Source: Leptospirillum sp. (GTDB lineage: Bacteria > Nitrospirota > Leptospirillia > Leptospirillales > Leptospirillaceae). Taken from it: DNA of 58,537 nt. Shown here piece by piece: positions 37,257-48,137 of this stretch. The stretch lies in contig DAHWBS010000005.1 of NCBI GenBank assembly GCA_027323445.1, forward strand, positions 1 through 58,537, given 5' to 3'. Position 1 is the stretch's first letter. Every line of letters starts with the position of its first letter. The translations under genes were made by a program, and so were the position numbers. The notes beneath the pieces are model-generated. The model saw only the letters and a program-made list of their open reading frames with translations. It did not search any database and was not told where the DNA came from.

Positions 37257-38124
37257 TAAGGATTTGTTTCCGGAGACAATCGTTAACCCTTCCTTTCAGG
37301 TTTTTCTGGAAACACTCTCCATTTTGCCGGCCATTTCTCCGTTGTCGAATAAACTTTTTACGCTCATAGATGATCCCAATGTGTCGATTACCGTCATTGG
37401 CGGGTTAATTGCTGAAGATCCTGGACTGGCCTCCCGACTGATAACGGTTGCGAACTCTCCCTTCTATCCCTTTTCTGAAAAAGTGTCGAGCATCCGTGGT
37501 GCCCTGGTCCGTCTTGGACTGGTGACCGTTCGGGGGGTCCTTTTGACGACATCCCTCTTTGACAGGGTCAAGCATCAGCCGGGTGTCTTTGAACTCTGGA
37601 AGCATTCCCTGGGCGTGTCACGGGTTGCCAAAGCCCTGTCGCTCCAGCTGGAAGGTGTGATGACTCCAGATGAAGCCTCTCTCTCAGGACTTTTACATGA
37701 TATCGGGAAGCTTCCTTTTCTGATATTCAAGCCCCAGCGGATGGAGTCCATCTGGAAGAATCTGCCCCGATCGGGAAAAGATTCCGACTGGGAACTGGAG
37801 GAGTTTGGCTTGAGCCATGACCAGCTTGGTGCGCGCCTTTTGACTCAGTGGAAATTTCCCGAGAGTATCCGGGATTCTATTCGCTGGCACCATTCTCCCG
37901 AGAAGTGTCCTGTCAAATCGAGAAAGTCCGCTGCCCTGGTCGGTCTGTCCGATACCATCTGCAGGGGAGGTGGCATTGGTCATGCAGAATTTCCTTATCT
38001 TGATACCCCTCTGGGAGACTTTCTGGATGTTCTGGAGGTTCAGGGCGAGGAGATCGTTCCGGTGATTCAGAAGTTTTTTGAAGATCGGGATATGCTTGAA
38101 ATGGCCAGTCGGGAGATCTTCTGA
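37249..38124 (+). CDS. HDOD domain protein
   Basis: LPAISPLSNKLFTLIDDPNVSITVIGGLIAEDPGLASRLITVANSPFY; LLHDIGKLPFL. Confidence 0.92.
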   Translation: MNDKDLFPETIVNPSFQVFLETLSILPAISPLSNKLFTLIDDPNVSITVIGGLIAEDPGLASRLITVANSPFYPFSEKVSSIRGALVRLGLVTVRGVLLTTSLFDRVKHQPGVFELWKHSLGVSRVAKALSLQLEGVMTPDEASLSGLLHDIGKLPFLIFKPQRMESIWKNLPRSGKDSDWELEEFGLSHDQLGARLLTQWKFPESIRDSIRWHHSPEKCPVKSRKSAALVGLSDTICRGGGIGHAEFPYLDTPLGDFLDVLEVQGEEIVPVIQKFFEDRDMLEMASREIF

Positions 38125-38141
38125 CGGAGACTGACGACTTG

Positions 38142-39089
38142 ATGTCTTGTGCTCCAAATGATCCGGCCCCTCTTGTTCGGGCACTGACATCCCGGTTCCC
38201 GGATTTTTCCATCATTCTGGATCCCGGAGAGTCGGACGATTATCCTTTTTTTCTGGAATGGCTTCGCAGGGGAGATCATGGATCGATGTCTTTCCTTGAG
38301 AGAACTCCCCGTCGGCGCCGTTCGGTTTCGGACGGGTATCCGGGCTACCGCACAGCGGTATTGGGGCTTTTGCCGTCGGACGCGAGACTTCCCGAGCCTG
38401 AAAAGACCGGTGTGAAGGTGCGAGTCGCCAGATACGCCGTCGGGGAAGACTACCATCGTCTTTTTGAAGCCAAGTTCCGATCGGTTCTTGGAGAGGTTGG
38501 ACCTCTGCTCCATCGGGGAGACAAGCCCCTGATCAAACCGGATCATGGGGCCATCCTCGAAAAATCCCTGGCGCAATCAGCAGGTCTTGGTCGCATTGGC
38601 CGCCATACCCTGTTGATCCACCGGAAGATGGGAACACGTTTCACGATCGGTGTGATGCTCCTGAAAACGCCCTTCTTTTCCTGGAGACCTCCCCTTGAAG
38701 ATTTTACGCCGTGCGGATCGTGTACTCTTTGTCTTGACAGTTGTCCAACCCAGGCATTTTCGGGCCCGTTCCGCCTTGATGCGCGAAAATGTCTCGCGTA
38801 TCTGACGATTGAGTCTCCGAAATCGGAAACGCCCGGAACGATTCCTGTGGAGGCAGCCAAAAACTGGATTTTTGGATGCGATGTCTGCCAGGAAGTTTGT
38901 CCCTACAATGGACCACCCGGAGCTTTTTCCGGAGGGGAGGCTATTGTCAGTTCCCCGATGGATCTTATAAGGTTGGTTGACGAGAATCCCTCACTTCAGA
39001 GGGCAGGATTCCCCGCTCTCTGGAAGCGGTATGAGGATATCAGGGATCAGGCTGGATGGACCATCAATATGAATCAGGAAGGCTTATGA
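38142..39089 (+). CDS. queG: Epoxyqueuosine reductase
   Basis: CGSCTLCLDSCPTQAF and CDVCQEVCPYN Fe-S motifs; LARDCLAYLTIE-like RKCLAYLTIES. Confidence 0.93.
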   Translation: MSCAPNDPAPLVRALTSRFPDFSIILDPGESDDYPFFLEWLRRGDHGSMSFLERTPRRRRSVSDGYPGYRTAVLGLLPSDARLPEPEKTGVKVRVARYAVGEDYHRLFEAKFRSVLGEVGPLLHRGDKPLIKPDHGAILEKSLAQSAGLGRIGRHTLLIHRKMGTRFTIGVMLLKTPFFSWRPPLEDFTPCGSCTLCLDSCPTQAFSGPFRLDARKCLAYLTIESPKSETPGTIPVEAAKNWIFGCDVCQEVCPYNGPPGAFSGGEAIVSSPMDLIRLVDENPSLQRAGFPALWKRYEDIRDQAGWTINMNQEGL

Positions 39090-40165
39090 CGTCTGAATTC
39101 ATCGGACAGGCAGCATCTCTTAAAAAGCTTCAGGAACTTTTGGCACGTGTTGCCAGGAGCAATTCGACACTCTTGATTACCGGTGAAAGCGGGACTGGCA
39201 AGGAGCGTGTTGCCAGGATGGTTCACGGCATGAGTTCCCGTCAGGACCACCCCTTCATTCCGGTCAATTGTGGAGCTATTCCTGAAGGACTTATCGAAAG
39301 CGAGCTTTTTGGCCACGAAAAAGGATCCTTTACCGGTGCCCTTTCACAACGACCCGGACGCTTCGAACTGGCAGAAGGGGGAACCATTTTTCTTGATGAG
39401 ATCGGGGAATTGCCCCTGTCCTTGCAGGTCAAGCTTCTCAGGGTGCTTCAGGAAAGAACCTATGAACGGGTTGGTTCCGCCACGCAGAGAAAGGCCAATA
39501 TCCGGGTTCTCGCGGCCACACACAGAAATCTTGAGCAAATGGTCCTGGATGGCCAGTTTCGGGAGGATCTCTATTACAGGATTTCCGTGATCCCCGTCGA
39601 GATTCCCCCGCTTCGCGATCGGACTGAGGACATTCCACTTCTGGTCGATTATTTTGTGAGACGGTGGGTAAAGGAAGAGAGAGGGGAGCCTGTTCGCTTT
39701 TCGATTCCGGTGATGGACATTTTTTGTCGATATCAATGGCCAGGAAATATCCGGGAGCTCGAAAATCTTGTGGAACGCTTCCTGGTTTTAAAATCCGGAG
39801 AAATGGTTCATCCGGAAGATCTCCCGGAAAAGTTCTCCCAGGCGGTGTCTTTTATCGATGTTGCCCAGGACGATTCGGCTTCTTCCCAGGAAGCCCTCAC
39901 GGGGACATTTATTCCGTCTGTTTCGTCAGGAGGAGATATGGCCAGTGCTTTCAGGGAGATTATCTCCAGCACGGTTGAACATATCGATCTTTCAAACATG
40001 CTTGCGGAAATCGAAAGGGATCTGATTCAAAAAGCCCTCGAACGATTCGGGGGAAACAAGACCAGAGCTTCGGAGTTTTTGGGCATGAACCGGACCACAC
40101 TGATTGAAAAACTGAAAAGGCTCCGTCCCGGGATTCCCCAGGACTTTTCCGAAATGGATGGCTAG
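39086..40165 (+). CDS. Sigma-54 dependent activator lacking an N-terminal sensory domain
   Basis: [26 protein letters not shown]; Fis-type [26 protein letters not shown]. Confidence 0.93.
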   Translation: MTSEFIGQAASLKKLQELLARVARSNSTLLITGESGTGKERVARMVHGMSSRQDHPFIPVNCGAIPEGLIESELFGHEKGSFTGALSQRPGRFELAEGGTIFLDEIGELPLSLQVKLLRVLQERTYERVGSATQRKANIRVLAATHRNLEQMVLDGQFREDLYYRISVIPVEIPPLRDRTEDIPLLVDYFVRRWVKEERGEPVRFSIPVMDIFCRYQWPGNIRELENLVERFLVLKSGEMVHPEDLPEKFSQAVSFIDVAQDDSASSQEALTGTFIPSVSSGGDMASAFREIISSTVEHIDLSNMLAEIERDLIQKALERFGGNKTRASEFLGMNRTTLIEKLKRLRPGIPQDFSEMDG

Positions 40166-40217
40166 AACTCTCTCCCATCGTTAACGTCTTCGTATTGCTC
40201 CCGTCTGTTCTTCCCGT

Positions 40218-40233
40218 CGGCATGAATATTGCT
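40218..40233 (+). promoter_or_regulatory. Candidate sigma-54 promoter
   Basis: CGGCATGAATATTGCT, exact GG-N10-GC spacing. Confidence 0.6.
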
Positions 40234-40307
40234 TGATGCAGAGTGTGATCTGGATTCCCGTGATCAATCAGGATTCGGGGATTCTTTCGTGACAGTCTGG
40301 TCTATTC

Positions 40308-42506
40308 ATGAGCAAGGAGCCAATCGTGTCGTCTGGGTGGTTTGGAAGGTTCTTGGGCATCTCTTCTGCTTTGTGGGTCATGATCCTTCTTTTGCCCAAA
40401 GGGGTTCTGTCCTCTCAGGTTCCCGACCCTTCCCTGCCTGTTTCTGAAACAGCGGACCGGATTCCTTCCTCCGGGGATCACGAACTCTTTTCCGAACTTT
40501 TAAAATGGAAAGATTCGAACCGTTCAGCCTCCGGAGCCAGAGACCTTTTTCTGAGGCTCAAGAGCGAACATCCGGGTTCTGTCCTGATTCCCCGGGCTTC
40601 TCTTGTGATGGGGGAGCTTCTGGTCAAAAAATCCTTAAAGGTCCGTCATGAAAGTGACACTCGAAAATCCCTTGTGAGGGAGGCTTCAAGAGATTTATGG
40701 CGGGCCCGTATCGATCTCCCTCCCGGTGCGTTGAGGGATGAGGCAACCCATAATATTGCCCGGCTGATGTTCTCGGAGGGCCTCTACCCGGAGGCAAGGG
40801 GAATGCTCAAGCTTGCTCTCCGGGAAAGCCCCGATGGTCCGTTTGCTGTTTCGAACGAGCTTCTTCTGGCGGCCTCCTGGAGACGTTCAGGAAGTCCCGT
40901 CAAGGCGATGAAAATCCTCTCCCGTCTGGGGGCTGATATCGAGACGGCGTCCGGCGTGAAGGTCTCCGACAGGATCAAGTATCTTTACGAAGCCGGTGGT
41001 GTTTCCCTTGATCTCAAAAATCTGACGGATGCCGGCGAATACTATCGTGCTGCCATTGGCCTTTCTCCGGACTATGCCTACTCCCATCCCAAAAGGCTCT
41101 ATGACCTTGCTCTTTATTCGGACCGGATCGGTCATGAAAAAAGGGCTTTCAAGCTTTTCCGGGAGTATTTGAGAAGAAAACCGGGAGGCGGTCATGCTCC
41201 AATGGCGGCCTACCGGATGGCCGAAGTCGCCGGGAGGCTTGGAAGGCCCCAAAGTCGTCTGGCGCGTCTTATGGAAGTGATGCGGACCTATCCTCACACC
41301 GAGGCATCGGACCTTTCTAAAGTCGCGCTTCTGAAGGACGAGTCGAAAATTCTCCAGGGCGAATCCCATCCGAGCGGCCAGCTGAAAACCCTTCCTCCCC
41401 ACCAGAAATCCGTTAATGACAGACTGATTGAAGCTTCGGACCAGCTCATTCGTTCTGGTGTCACGATCCGCTCCCGCGTCGAGGCTGCAAGTATCATGGT
41501 CCCGCTCCTTGTGTCCGAGAAGCGCTACGACCTGGCTTTCAGGGTGATCCACCGCCTGGAAATCGGTGCTGATCCGAAAGGCCCTTCCGGGAGGAGGCTT
41601 TTTGGGCTGGAGTCTGCAGTACTGTTCCGGCAGATTCTGGAAATGAACAGCCCTTCCGACGACCGCAGGGTCCTTCGCCTGGTGCATTCGTACCGGAACC
41701 TCGTCAGCCCGGTTCTTCTGGATCCCCGCCCCACACCGATGGAGATGAAAAGCTTTTCAGAGGAAGGGAAGGTCCTTTTAAGGATTGCCCGTGCCCATGA
41801 GGGGATCAAGGACGATGACAATGCCAGACGCTGGCTCCATCAGGTTCTTTTGCATGGTGGTCTTGGTCCGCGAAGCAGGGCTCTCAGGGATCTGATTTCT
41901 CTCGATATGAAGTCGAACGACTTCCTGGGGTCATGGAAGCTTGGTCAGGAGCTGATCGCACTGATCCGACCCGGGGACTCGAAAGGGGCCGTCTGGATTC
42001 TGGATGAGGAGAAGGTGGCCAGAAAACTTGGTGATATGGATCGGGAAATCCCCCTGTTAAGGAAGTTTGTAACCGATTTTTCTGCCGATCCGAGGGCAGG
42101 CTGGGCCCAGGCGAGATTGTTCAGGATTCACCTTTTGAGAAACGAGTTTGACCAGGCCGAAAACAGTGCGAGAAAAGCCCTTGTTCTTCTGGCGCCGGGT
42201 GGATCGGATCAGGCGAGTCTTTTGACGTTGTTGTATCGCTTCGGACAGATGGAGGTCTCCCTTCACCGGACGAAAGAGGCTGTTTCCCTTTGGGAAAAGT
42301 TTTTAAGAGACGCTCCGGAGGATCCCAGAAGAGGATGGGTCATGTACCAGCTTGGAAAGCTCGACGAGGCTGACGGAAAAGAGCGGCGCGCCTATCGCTG
42401 GTACCTCAGGGCGGCAAAGGTGACAAGCAATGCTGATCTTGCTTCGGTTGCCAGACAGAAAGCGCAGGGAATCTCGATTCTTTTTGACGGAAGGGCCGGG
42501 TCATGA
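40308..42506 (+). CDS. Exported TPR-repeat protein, 732 aa
   Basis: Hydrophobic N-terminal segment; repeated TPR-like helices throughout. Confidence 0.82.
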   Translation: MSKEPIVSSGWFGRFLGISSALWVMILLLPKGVLSSQVPDPSLPVSETADRIPSSGDHELFSELLKWKDSNRSASGARDLFLRLKSEHPGSVLIPRASLVMGELLVKKSLKVRHESDTRKSLVREASRDLWRARIDLPPGALRDEATHNIARLMFSEGLYPEARGMLKLALRESPDGPFAVSNELLLAASWRRSGSPVKAMKILSRLGADIETASGVKVSDRIKYLYEAGGVSLDLKNLTDAGEYYRAAIGLSPDYAYSHPKRLYDLALYSDRIGHEKRAFKLFREYLRRKPGGGHAPMAAYRMAEVAGRLGRPQSRLARLMEVMRTYPHTEASDLSKVALLKDESKILQGESHPSGQLKTLPPHQKSVNDRLIEASDQLIRSGVTIRSRVEAASIMVPLLVSEKRYDLAFRVIHRLEIGADPKGPSGRRLFGLESAVLFRQILEMNSPSDDRRVLRLVHSYRNLVSPVLLDPRPTPMEMKSFSEEGKVLLRIARAHEGIKDDDNARRWLHQVLLHGGLGPRSRALRDLISLDMKSNDFLGSWKLGQELIALIRPGDSKGAVWILDEEKVARKLGDMDREIPLLRKFVTDFSADPRAGWAQARLFRIHLLRNEFDQAENSARKALVLLAPGGSDQASLLTLLYRFGQMEVSLHRTKEAVSLWEKFLRDAPEDPRRGWVMYQLGKLDEADGKERRAYRWYLRAAKVTSNADLASVARQKAQGISILFDGRAGS

Positions 42507-43747
42507 AAGAGACATTCGTCGAGCAACCCGAGAAAATGGCTCATCCCGGGGAGGATGCCCTTGCCCGTGCCTTTTCTTCTTTTCAGGAAGCATCGGAGTC
42601 TTTGTCCAGGAAATACGCCGGGCTTGAAGGGCGAATTCTGGAGCTTTCGAAAGAACTTCGCGATCGTGACCGGGCCCTTGCCAGTCAGGGGCAGTTTCTG
42701 GAAACCATTTTAAAAAGTCTTCCTTCGGGGGTTCTGGTCCTGACTCCCGGCGGACAAGTTCTCTGGAGGAATCCACAGGTTGAAAAGTGGCTCTCCCCGG
42801 ATGATACGGAATTGCTGGCCCTCTTGCGAAAGTGGGGGATCTGGCCTGTTTCGGAAAGGGAGGACCCCTTGGCCGTTTCATGGAAAAGCCGATCTCTTCT
42901 GATTGAAATCTCAAGAGTGGTCGATGATGAAGACCGTTCCTCAGGATATGTCCTGATCGTCAATGATGTCACAAGGCTCCGGGAGATGGAGGAGGAGGTC
43001 TCGAGGGACAGGCGTCTTCGGGATATGGGCGAAATGGTAGCGATGATTGCCCATGATCTCCGGAACCCGCTGGGGAGCATAGAGCTTTTTTCAAGTCTTC
43101 TGGCACGGGATGCCGGTGCAAGGGGCGGACAGGCTCTCGAGGGAATCCGGTCTTCTGTCACATCGATGGATCGTCTGATCGGGAATCTTCTCTTTCACAC
43201 CCGTCTTCCCATGGTTTCCGGTGCCCCTTTCTGTGTTCAGGATCTATTGGACCGCCTGTCTTGCGACTGCGCGCGTATCGGCGTCATGCGGGGCCGGGCC
43301 GGTGGTCCTGATGTGTCTTTTTCGGTCGATGCGCCTTATCCGTTTACGATCACAGCTGATGAAGGACTTCTCTACCACGCAATCTTTAACCTTGTGACGA
43401 ATGCTTTCCAGGCCTGCTTCGATGCGGGGGGAGGACAGATTATCCTCTCCCTTGCGCGAAGCAAGTCTGGCGGAGCCATTTTTTCTGTGAAGGACAACGG
43501 TCCGGGAATTCCCCGGGAGTTGAGGGAGAAAATCTTTGACCCGTTTTTTACCACCAGGTCAAAGGGAACAGGTCTCGGTCTTCCGATCGTCCTTAAGATC
43601 GTCCTTGCGCACAAGGGGTTGTTGAAGATCGATTCTGATGAAAATGGATCCTGTTTCATCGTACAGCTTCCAGGTCCGGGCGAGAGGCTGGAGCGGACAA
43701 ACAAGGATATCTGGTCAGGGCAACTGCTGGAGGAAGAGTTCAAATGA
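42503..43747 (+). CDS. PAS-containing sensor histidine kinase (FlrB/FleS-like)
   Basis: [19 protein letters not shown]-box; [35 protein letters not shown]. Confidence 0.92.
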   Translation: MKETFVEQPEKMAHPGEDALARAFSSFQEASESLSRKYAGLEGRILELSKELRDRDRALASQGQFLETILKSLPSGVLVLTPGGQVLWRNPQVEKWLSPDDTELLALLRKWGIWPVSEREDPLAVSWKSRSLLIEISRVVDDEDRSSGYVLIVNDVTRLREMEEEVSRDRRLRDMGEMVAMIAHDLRNPLGSIELFSSLLARDAGARGGQALEGIRSSVTSMDRLIGNLLFHTRLPMVSGAPFCVQDLLDRLSCDCARIGVMRGRAGGPDVSFSVDAPYPFTITADEGLLYHAIFNLVTNAFQACFDAGGGQIILSLARSKSGGAIFSVKDNGPGIPRELREKIFDPFFTTRSKGTGLGLPIVLKIVLAHKGLLKIDSDENGSCFIVQLPGPGERLERTNKDIWSGQLLEEEFK

Positions 43748-45177
43748 ATACACAAGGTCCTGTTCTCGTGGTGGACGATGAGTCCGAGATGTCGCTGGCT
43801 CTTCAGGAGACGTTGCGGCAGGACGGTTATACCGTGGATCTGGCCTCAAACGGAAAGGAGGCTCTCCGGCGCTTTGAAGATGTCGGCCCCTACCGGTGGG
43901 TCATTACCGACCTCAAGATGCCCCAGATGGACGGATGGGCCCTTTTGACGACACTTCGCCGCATCAGCCCCGAAACGCGTGTCATTTTGATGACGGCCTT
44001 TGGTTCTGTTCCCCAGGCGGTTGACGCGATGAGACAAGGGGCGGTCGATTTTCTGATGAAGCCTTTTTCTCCGGAAGCGCTCAGGCGTCTTTTATCTCCG
44101 GATCAACAGATGATGTCGCAGGACAAAGAGCCCGTCGGGGAGAGAGGGGAAGGCGAGGGGATCTGGAGAAAGCTGAGACGCCCGATCTTGACGGGAGATC
44201 CCCGGTTCCTGAGGCTTTTAAAAATGGTCGAGTCGGTTGCCCGATCCCAGGCGACGGTTTTGATCGAAGGGGAAAGCGGGACAGGAAAGGAGCTTTTGGC
44301 CCGGTTTGTTCATGAGGCTTCCCCCCGGGCCCACCGGCCCTTTGTCGCGGTCAACTGTGCCGCGATTCCGGAGGGCCTTCTGGAGCCTGAACTCTTTGGT
44401 TACGAAAAAGGGGCCTTTTCAGGTGCTGTTTCCAGAAAGATCGGAAAGTTTGAACTGGCGGATACCGGAACGATTCTTCTCGACGAAATCGGGGAGATGG
44501 AGCTTTCTCTCCAGTCGAAGCTTTTGAGGGTTCTCCAGGAAAGGGAGGTCGATCGCGTCGGAGGGACGGCACCTGTTCCCGTCGACCTGCGGGTGATCGC
44601 GACGACAAACCGGAATATGAAGGAACTCGTCTCGTCGGGAAAGTTCCGGGAAGACCTCTATTATCGACTGAGGGTTTTTCCGGTCCAGGTGCCCCCGCTA
44701 AGAGAGAGAAAGGGAGACATTCCCCTTTTGTCCAGCCATATCCTCGGACGGTTGAGAGAGGATGGCATATCTGTCGGAAATTTGACGCAGGGGGCGATGG
44801 AGGTCATTTCCAATGGAGAGTTCCCCGGAAATATCCGGGAGCTTGAAAATCTTTTAACCCAGCTGGCTCTTCTTTCGGGAGGCGACGATATCCGGAAGGA
44901 GCATCTTCCGGTGGCTGAGATGGCCTCCCTTCCGTATGAGGACCGTTCGCTCCCGGAGTCCGCCGGAGTGGTTCCGGATCCTGCTCCGGATACGTTTTCA
45001 TGCCGGGCGGGACAATCGGTCCGGGAGGTGGAGAGGGACCTGATCCTGATGACGCTTGAGTCCTGTTCGGGAAATCGGACGCAGGCGGCACGGATGCTGG
45101 AGATATCGGTCCGGACTCTGAGGAATAAATTGCATGAGTATGGTGTATTTGTGTCGGGGGAGCCTGAAGGGAACTAG
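43744..45177 (+). CDS. Sigma-54 dependent response regulator (FlrC/FleR-like)
   Basis: VVDDESEM...[12 protein letters not shown] receiver; [18 protein letters not shown]-terminal [24 protein letters not shown]. Confidence 0.93.
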   Translation: MNTQGPVLVVDDESEMSLALQETLRQDGYTVDLASNGKEALRRFEDVGPYRWVITDLKMPQMDGWALLTTLRRISPETRVILMTAFGSVPQAVDAMRQGAVDFLMKPFSPEALRRLLSPDQQMMSQDKEPVGERGEGEGIWRKLRRPILTGDPRFLRLLKMVESVARSQATVLIEGESGTGKELLARFVHEASPRAHRPFVAVNCAAIPEGLLEPELFGYEKGAFSGAVSRKIGKFELADTGTILLDEIGEMELSLQSKLLRVLQEREVDRVGGTAPVPVDLRVIATTNRNMKELVSSGKFREDLYYRLRVFPVQVPPLRERKGDIPLLSSHILGRLREDGISVGNLTQGAMEVISNGEFPGNIRELENLLTQLALLSGGDDIRKEHLPVAEMASLPYEDRSLPESAGVVPDPAPDTFSCRAGQSVREVERDLILMTLESCSGNRTQAARMLEISVRTLRNKLHEYGVFVSGEPEGN

Positions 45178-45230
45178 GAAGAAAATTCCTTCCCGGGGCC
45201 AGAAAAGCCTCTTTTTGAGCCTTTTCTGTG

Positions 45231-45246
45231 TGGCATGCCGATTGCT
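45231..45246 (+). promoter_or_regulatory. Sigma-54 promoter upstream of flgB
   Basis: TGGCATGCCGATTGCT, near-consensus with GG-N10-GC spacing, 60 bp before the flgB GTG. Confidence 0.85.
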
Positions 45247-45305
45247 AACTGGTAAGTGTCATTTTTAAGTCAGGATCGACAGGATTTCTTTTTTCGGAGG
45301 TTCAG

Positions 45306-45680
45306 GTGGAGCGGGTTCATCTTTTTGACAAGACGGTCTATCTTCTTAAAAAAGATCTGGATCTGAGAGCCCGGAGGCATATGCTTCTGGCTTCGAATAT
45401 TGCGAACCAGGATACTCCCGGGTACCAGGCCAAGGATCTTTCTTTCAAGAGTGCCCTTGCCCGTGCTGTTTCCGAGCCGACACGTAATGCGATTGACCGG
45501 GTCTCAGGCTCCATCATGGTCAATCCCGATGAAACGGTCGGAAATGATTTAAACACTGTCAATATCGAGATGGAAATGCAAAAACTGGCCTCAAATACTG
45601 GAAATTACAATGCGGCCGCCCAGATGGTTTCCTGGAAGTATCGTCTTCTTGGCGATGCCATCAGGGGTAGCGGGAGGTAA
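45306..45680 (+). CDS. flgB: Flagellar basal body rod protein FlgB
   Basis: LLASNIANQDTPGYQAKDLSFKSALA; NTVNIEMEMQKLASNTGNYNAAAQMVSWKYRLL. Confidence 0.95.
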   Translation: MERVHLFDKTVYLLKKDLDLRARRHMLLASNIANQDTPGYQAKDLSFKSALARAVSEPTRNAIDRVSGSIMVNPDETVGNDLNTVNIEMEMQKLASNTGNYNAAAQMVSWKYRLLGDAIRGSGR

Positions 45681-45685
45681 TCGGA

Positions 45686-46123
45686 ATGGCTTTTTCTGAT
45701 GCATTGAAAATATCCGCCGGAGGCATGGAGGCGGAGCGGGTCCGGATGAACGTCCTGTCGGGAAATCTTGCCAATGCGGACAGTCTTCACGGAAACGAAA
45801 ACGGGGTTTTTGAACGCAGGGATGTCGTTTTCGCCGCGGTGGTTCCTGGAAAATCCTTTTTTGATGTTCTCTCCGACCAGACAAAGGAACCGGTCAAGGA
45901 GGTCCGCGTCATGGGAATGATCAAGGATCCCAGACCGCTCAAGAAGGTGTTCGATCCCATGAGCCCCGATGCCGATGGTTCCGGGTATGTGTATCATCCC
46001 AATGTCAGCAAGCTTGAGGAGATGGTCAACCTGACCGATGCCTCAAGGGCCTATGAGTCCAACCTGACCGCCCTGGCCAACACAAAGCAGATGGCAAAGA
46101 AGGATCTGACAATCCATGCATGA
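45686..46123 (+). CDS. flgC: Flagellar basal body rod protein FlgC
   Basis: MEAERVRMNVLSGNLANADS; GYVYHPNVSKLEEMVNLTDASRAYESNLTALANTKQM. Confidence 0.95.
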   Translation: MAFSDALKISAGGMEAERVRMNVLSGNLANADSLHGNENGVFERRDVVFAAVVPGKSFFDVLSDQTKEPVKEVRVMGMIKDPRPLKKVFDPMSPDADGSGYVYHPNVSKLEEMVNLTDASRAYESNLTALANTKQMAKKDLTIHA

Positions 46124-46469
46124 CTCCAATCCGGTCTATAATCCGCTGGCAGGCTTCAAGGGAGTGCCGTCCCCTCTCGAAGGCGAAGGTTTTTCCGGAC
46201 CGGTCCGGAAAAATGATCCGGAAAAACCTTCCCTTGTCACACCGGAGTCTTCTTTTGTCAATGTTCTGAAAGACTCCATCAGCAAGGTAAACGCCATTCA
46301 GGTCGAGGCGGACAAGACCATCCAGGATTACTCCACCGGGAAAAACAACGTAACGCTTCATCAGACGATGGTGGAGATGGCCCAGGCAGATGTTTCCTTT
46401 CAGCTGATGATGCAGGTTCGGGACAAGATTGTCCGGGCCTATCAGGAAATGATGAATATGCCGATGTAA
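46116..46469 (+). CDS. fliE: Flagellar hook-basal body protein FliE
   Basis: TLHQTMVEMAQADVSFQLMMQVRDKIVRAYQEMMNMPM. Confidence 0.95.
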   Translation: MHDSNPVYNPLAGFKGVPSPLEGEGFSGPVRKNDPEKPSLVTPESSFVNVLKDSISKVNAIQVEADKTIQDYSTGKNNVTLHQTMVEMAQADVSFQLMMQVRDKIVRAYQEMMNMPM

Positions 46470-46529
46470 TCGCCCGGAATTTTTTTGGCGATTGGACAGG
46501 TGGAATTTTTTATTTTGTGAGGGTTGAAA

Positions 46530-48122
46530 ATGGGAGCATTAAGAGACGTTCTGGGAAATCTTGCCAACCGCTTTTCAGAGCTTTCCATGGCCAGAAAAGT
46601 GGTGGGGGGGCTCGTTGCCGCCGGTTTTGTCGCGACGCTGATCGTCTTTTCCCTTCTGGGGCGACAGGGAGATTCTTCGGTCCTTTTTTCGAATCTCTCC
46701 CCGGGGGATTCGATGGAGATCCAGTCCCATCTCGACCGTCTGGGTGTTCCCTATCATGTATCGAAGAAAGGGGCCCTGATCCGGGTTCCCTCAAAAGATG
46801 TCTATGCACTGCGGATGCAACTGTCCGATGAAGGATTGCCGAGGCATCACGGTGCGGGTTTTGACATCTTCAACCATCCGTCTCTGGCGACGACCGACTT
46901 TGCCCAGAAAGTCCAGTATCTTGAGGCTCTTCAGACGGAGCTTGACCGGACGATCGAAGAGATGCATCCCATCGCTCTTTCCAGGGTGTCGATCGTTCTC
47001 CCGACCCATTCTGTTTTTCTCCGGGAGAAAAATGGCGCGCATGCCTCAGTCCTTGTTCGCCTGAAGCAGGGTGAAAGCCTTTCAAGAGGTCAGGTCAACG
47101 GTATTGTCCATCTGGTTTCGAATGCTGTTCCCGGTCTTGTATCCAGACATGTTACGGTCGTTGATACGGAAGGCGAGATCCTGAACCGGAAAAAGCCCTC
47201 CCTGATTCCGGGGGAGTTAACCTCTGCCCAGCTTGCCTATCAGGAACATGTTCAAAAACAGCTTCAGGGACAGCTCCAGACAATGCTCGACAAGGTCCTC
47301 GGTCCCGACCAGTCGGTCGTCCGGGTCACGGCCGAGCTGAATTTTCGAAGGGTCGAGAAAACAAGCCAGAGCTATGACCCCAACGGGAGAGTCCTGAAAG
47401 ACCGGGAAAAAGTTCGTCAGAAGTCCAGCGGAAGCCGGATCCTTCCGGTGGGCGTTCCGGGACTTCTCTCCAATGTTACGGGAGCTACGGGGAAGGTTGC
47501 CTCTCCACCGCTCGGCCCCCAGAATGGAGCAGAGACGAGTTTTTCAAAAAGGAAAGAGATCGACCATTATGATGTGAGCGAAACCACCAAGCATGTGATG
47601 GAACCGGTGGGAACCATCAAAAAGGTTTCGGTTTCGGTTCTGGTCAATCAGAGTCTGGTGGAGATTTCCGGAAAAAAAGGGACAAAAACGGTCTATCAGC
47701 CGAGAAGCGCCCAGGAAATACAGGACTTTACCCATATCGTCCAGAATGCAATGGGATTCGACCCTGCACGGGGTGACCAGGTTGTTGTCCTGTCGGTTCC
47801 TTTTGCGGAAAATGGGGCCAGAACGTCCAAGAAGCCGGACCATGACCTTGAGTCGTCGCTTGCTCCATTTGTGCCTCTTCTCGAGATTTTTCTCGGCGGG
47901 GTACTCCTTCTTCTCTTCGGGATTCTTGTCATGAGGCCTCTTTTAAAGAGCATGACGCAGTGGAAACCGGCAATGCCAACCCTGCAGATGGCTGAAGGCC
48001 CAGCGCAGGAGGGTACGGAAGGATCAGCCAAGCCATCTTCCCGGGAAGAGGTTGCAAAAATGACCCAGGAGGATCCTGGTCAGGCCGCCCAGGTGATCAA
48101 GAGCTGGTTGAAGGAAAAGTAG
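46530..48122 (+). CDS. fliF: Flagellar MS-ring protein FliF
   Basis: LLGRQGDSSVLFSNLSPGDSMEIQSHLDRLGVPY; ASVLVRLKQGESLSRGQVNGIVHLVSNAVPGL. Confidence 0.95.
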   Translation: MGALRDVLGNLANRFSELSMARKVVGGLVAAGFVATLIVFSLLGRQGDSSVLFSNLSPGDSMEIQSHLDRLGVPYHVSKKGALIRVPSKDVYALRMQLSDEGLPRHHGAGFDIFNHPSLATTDFAQKVQYLEALQTELDRTIEEMHPIALSRVSIVLPTHSVFLREKNGAHASVLVRLKQGESLSRGQVNGIVHLVSNAVPGLVSRHVTVVDTEGEILNRKKPSLIPGELTSAQLAYQEHVQKQLQGQLQTMLDKVLGPDQSVVRVTAELNFRRVEKTSQSYDPNGRVLKDREKVRQKSSGSRILPVGVPGLLSNVTGATGKVASPPLGPQNGAETSFSKRKEIDHYDVSETTKHVMEPVGTIKKVSVSVLVNQSLVEISGKKGTKTVYQPRSAQEIQDFTHIVQNAMGFDPARGDQVVVLSVPFAENGARTSKKPDHDLESSLAPFVPLLEIFLGGVLLLLFGILVMRPLLKSMTQWKPAMPTLQMAEGPAQEGTEGSAKPSSREEVAKMTQEDPGQAAQVIKSWLKEK

Positions 48123-48137
48123 GACAGGGAGAGTCTT

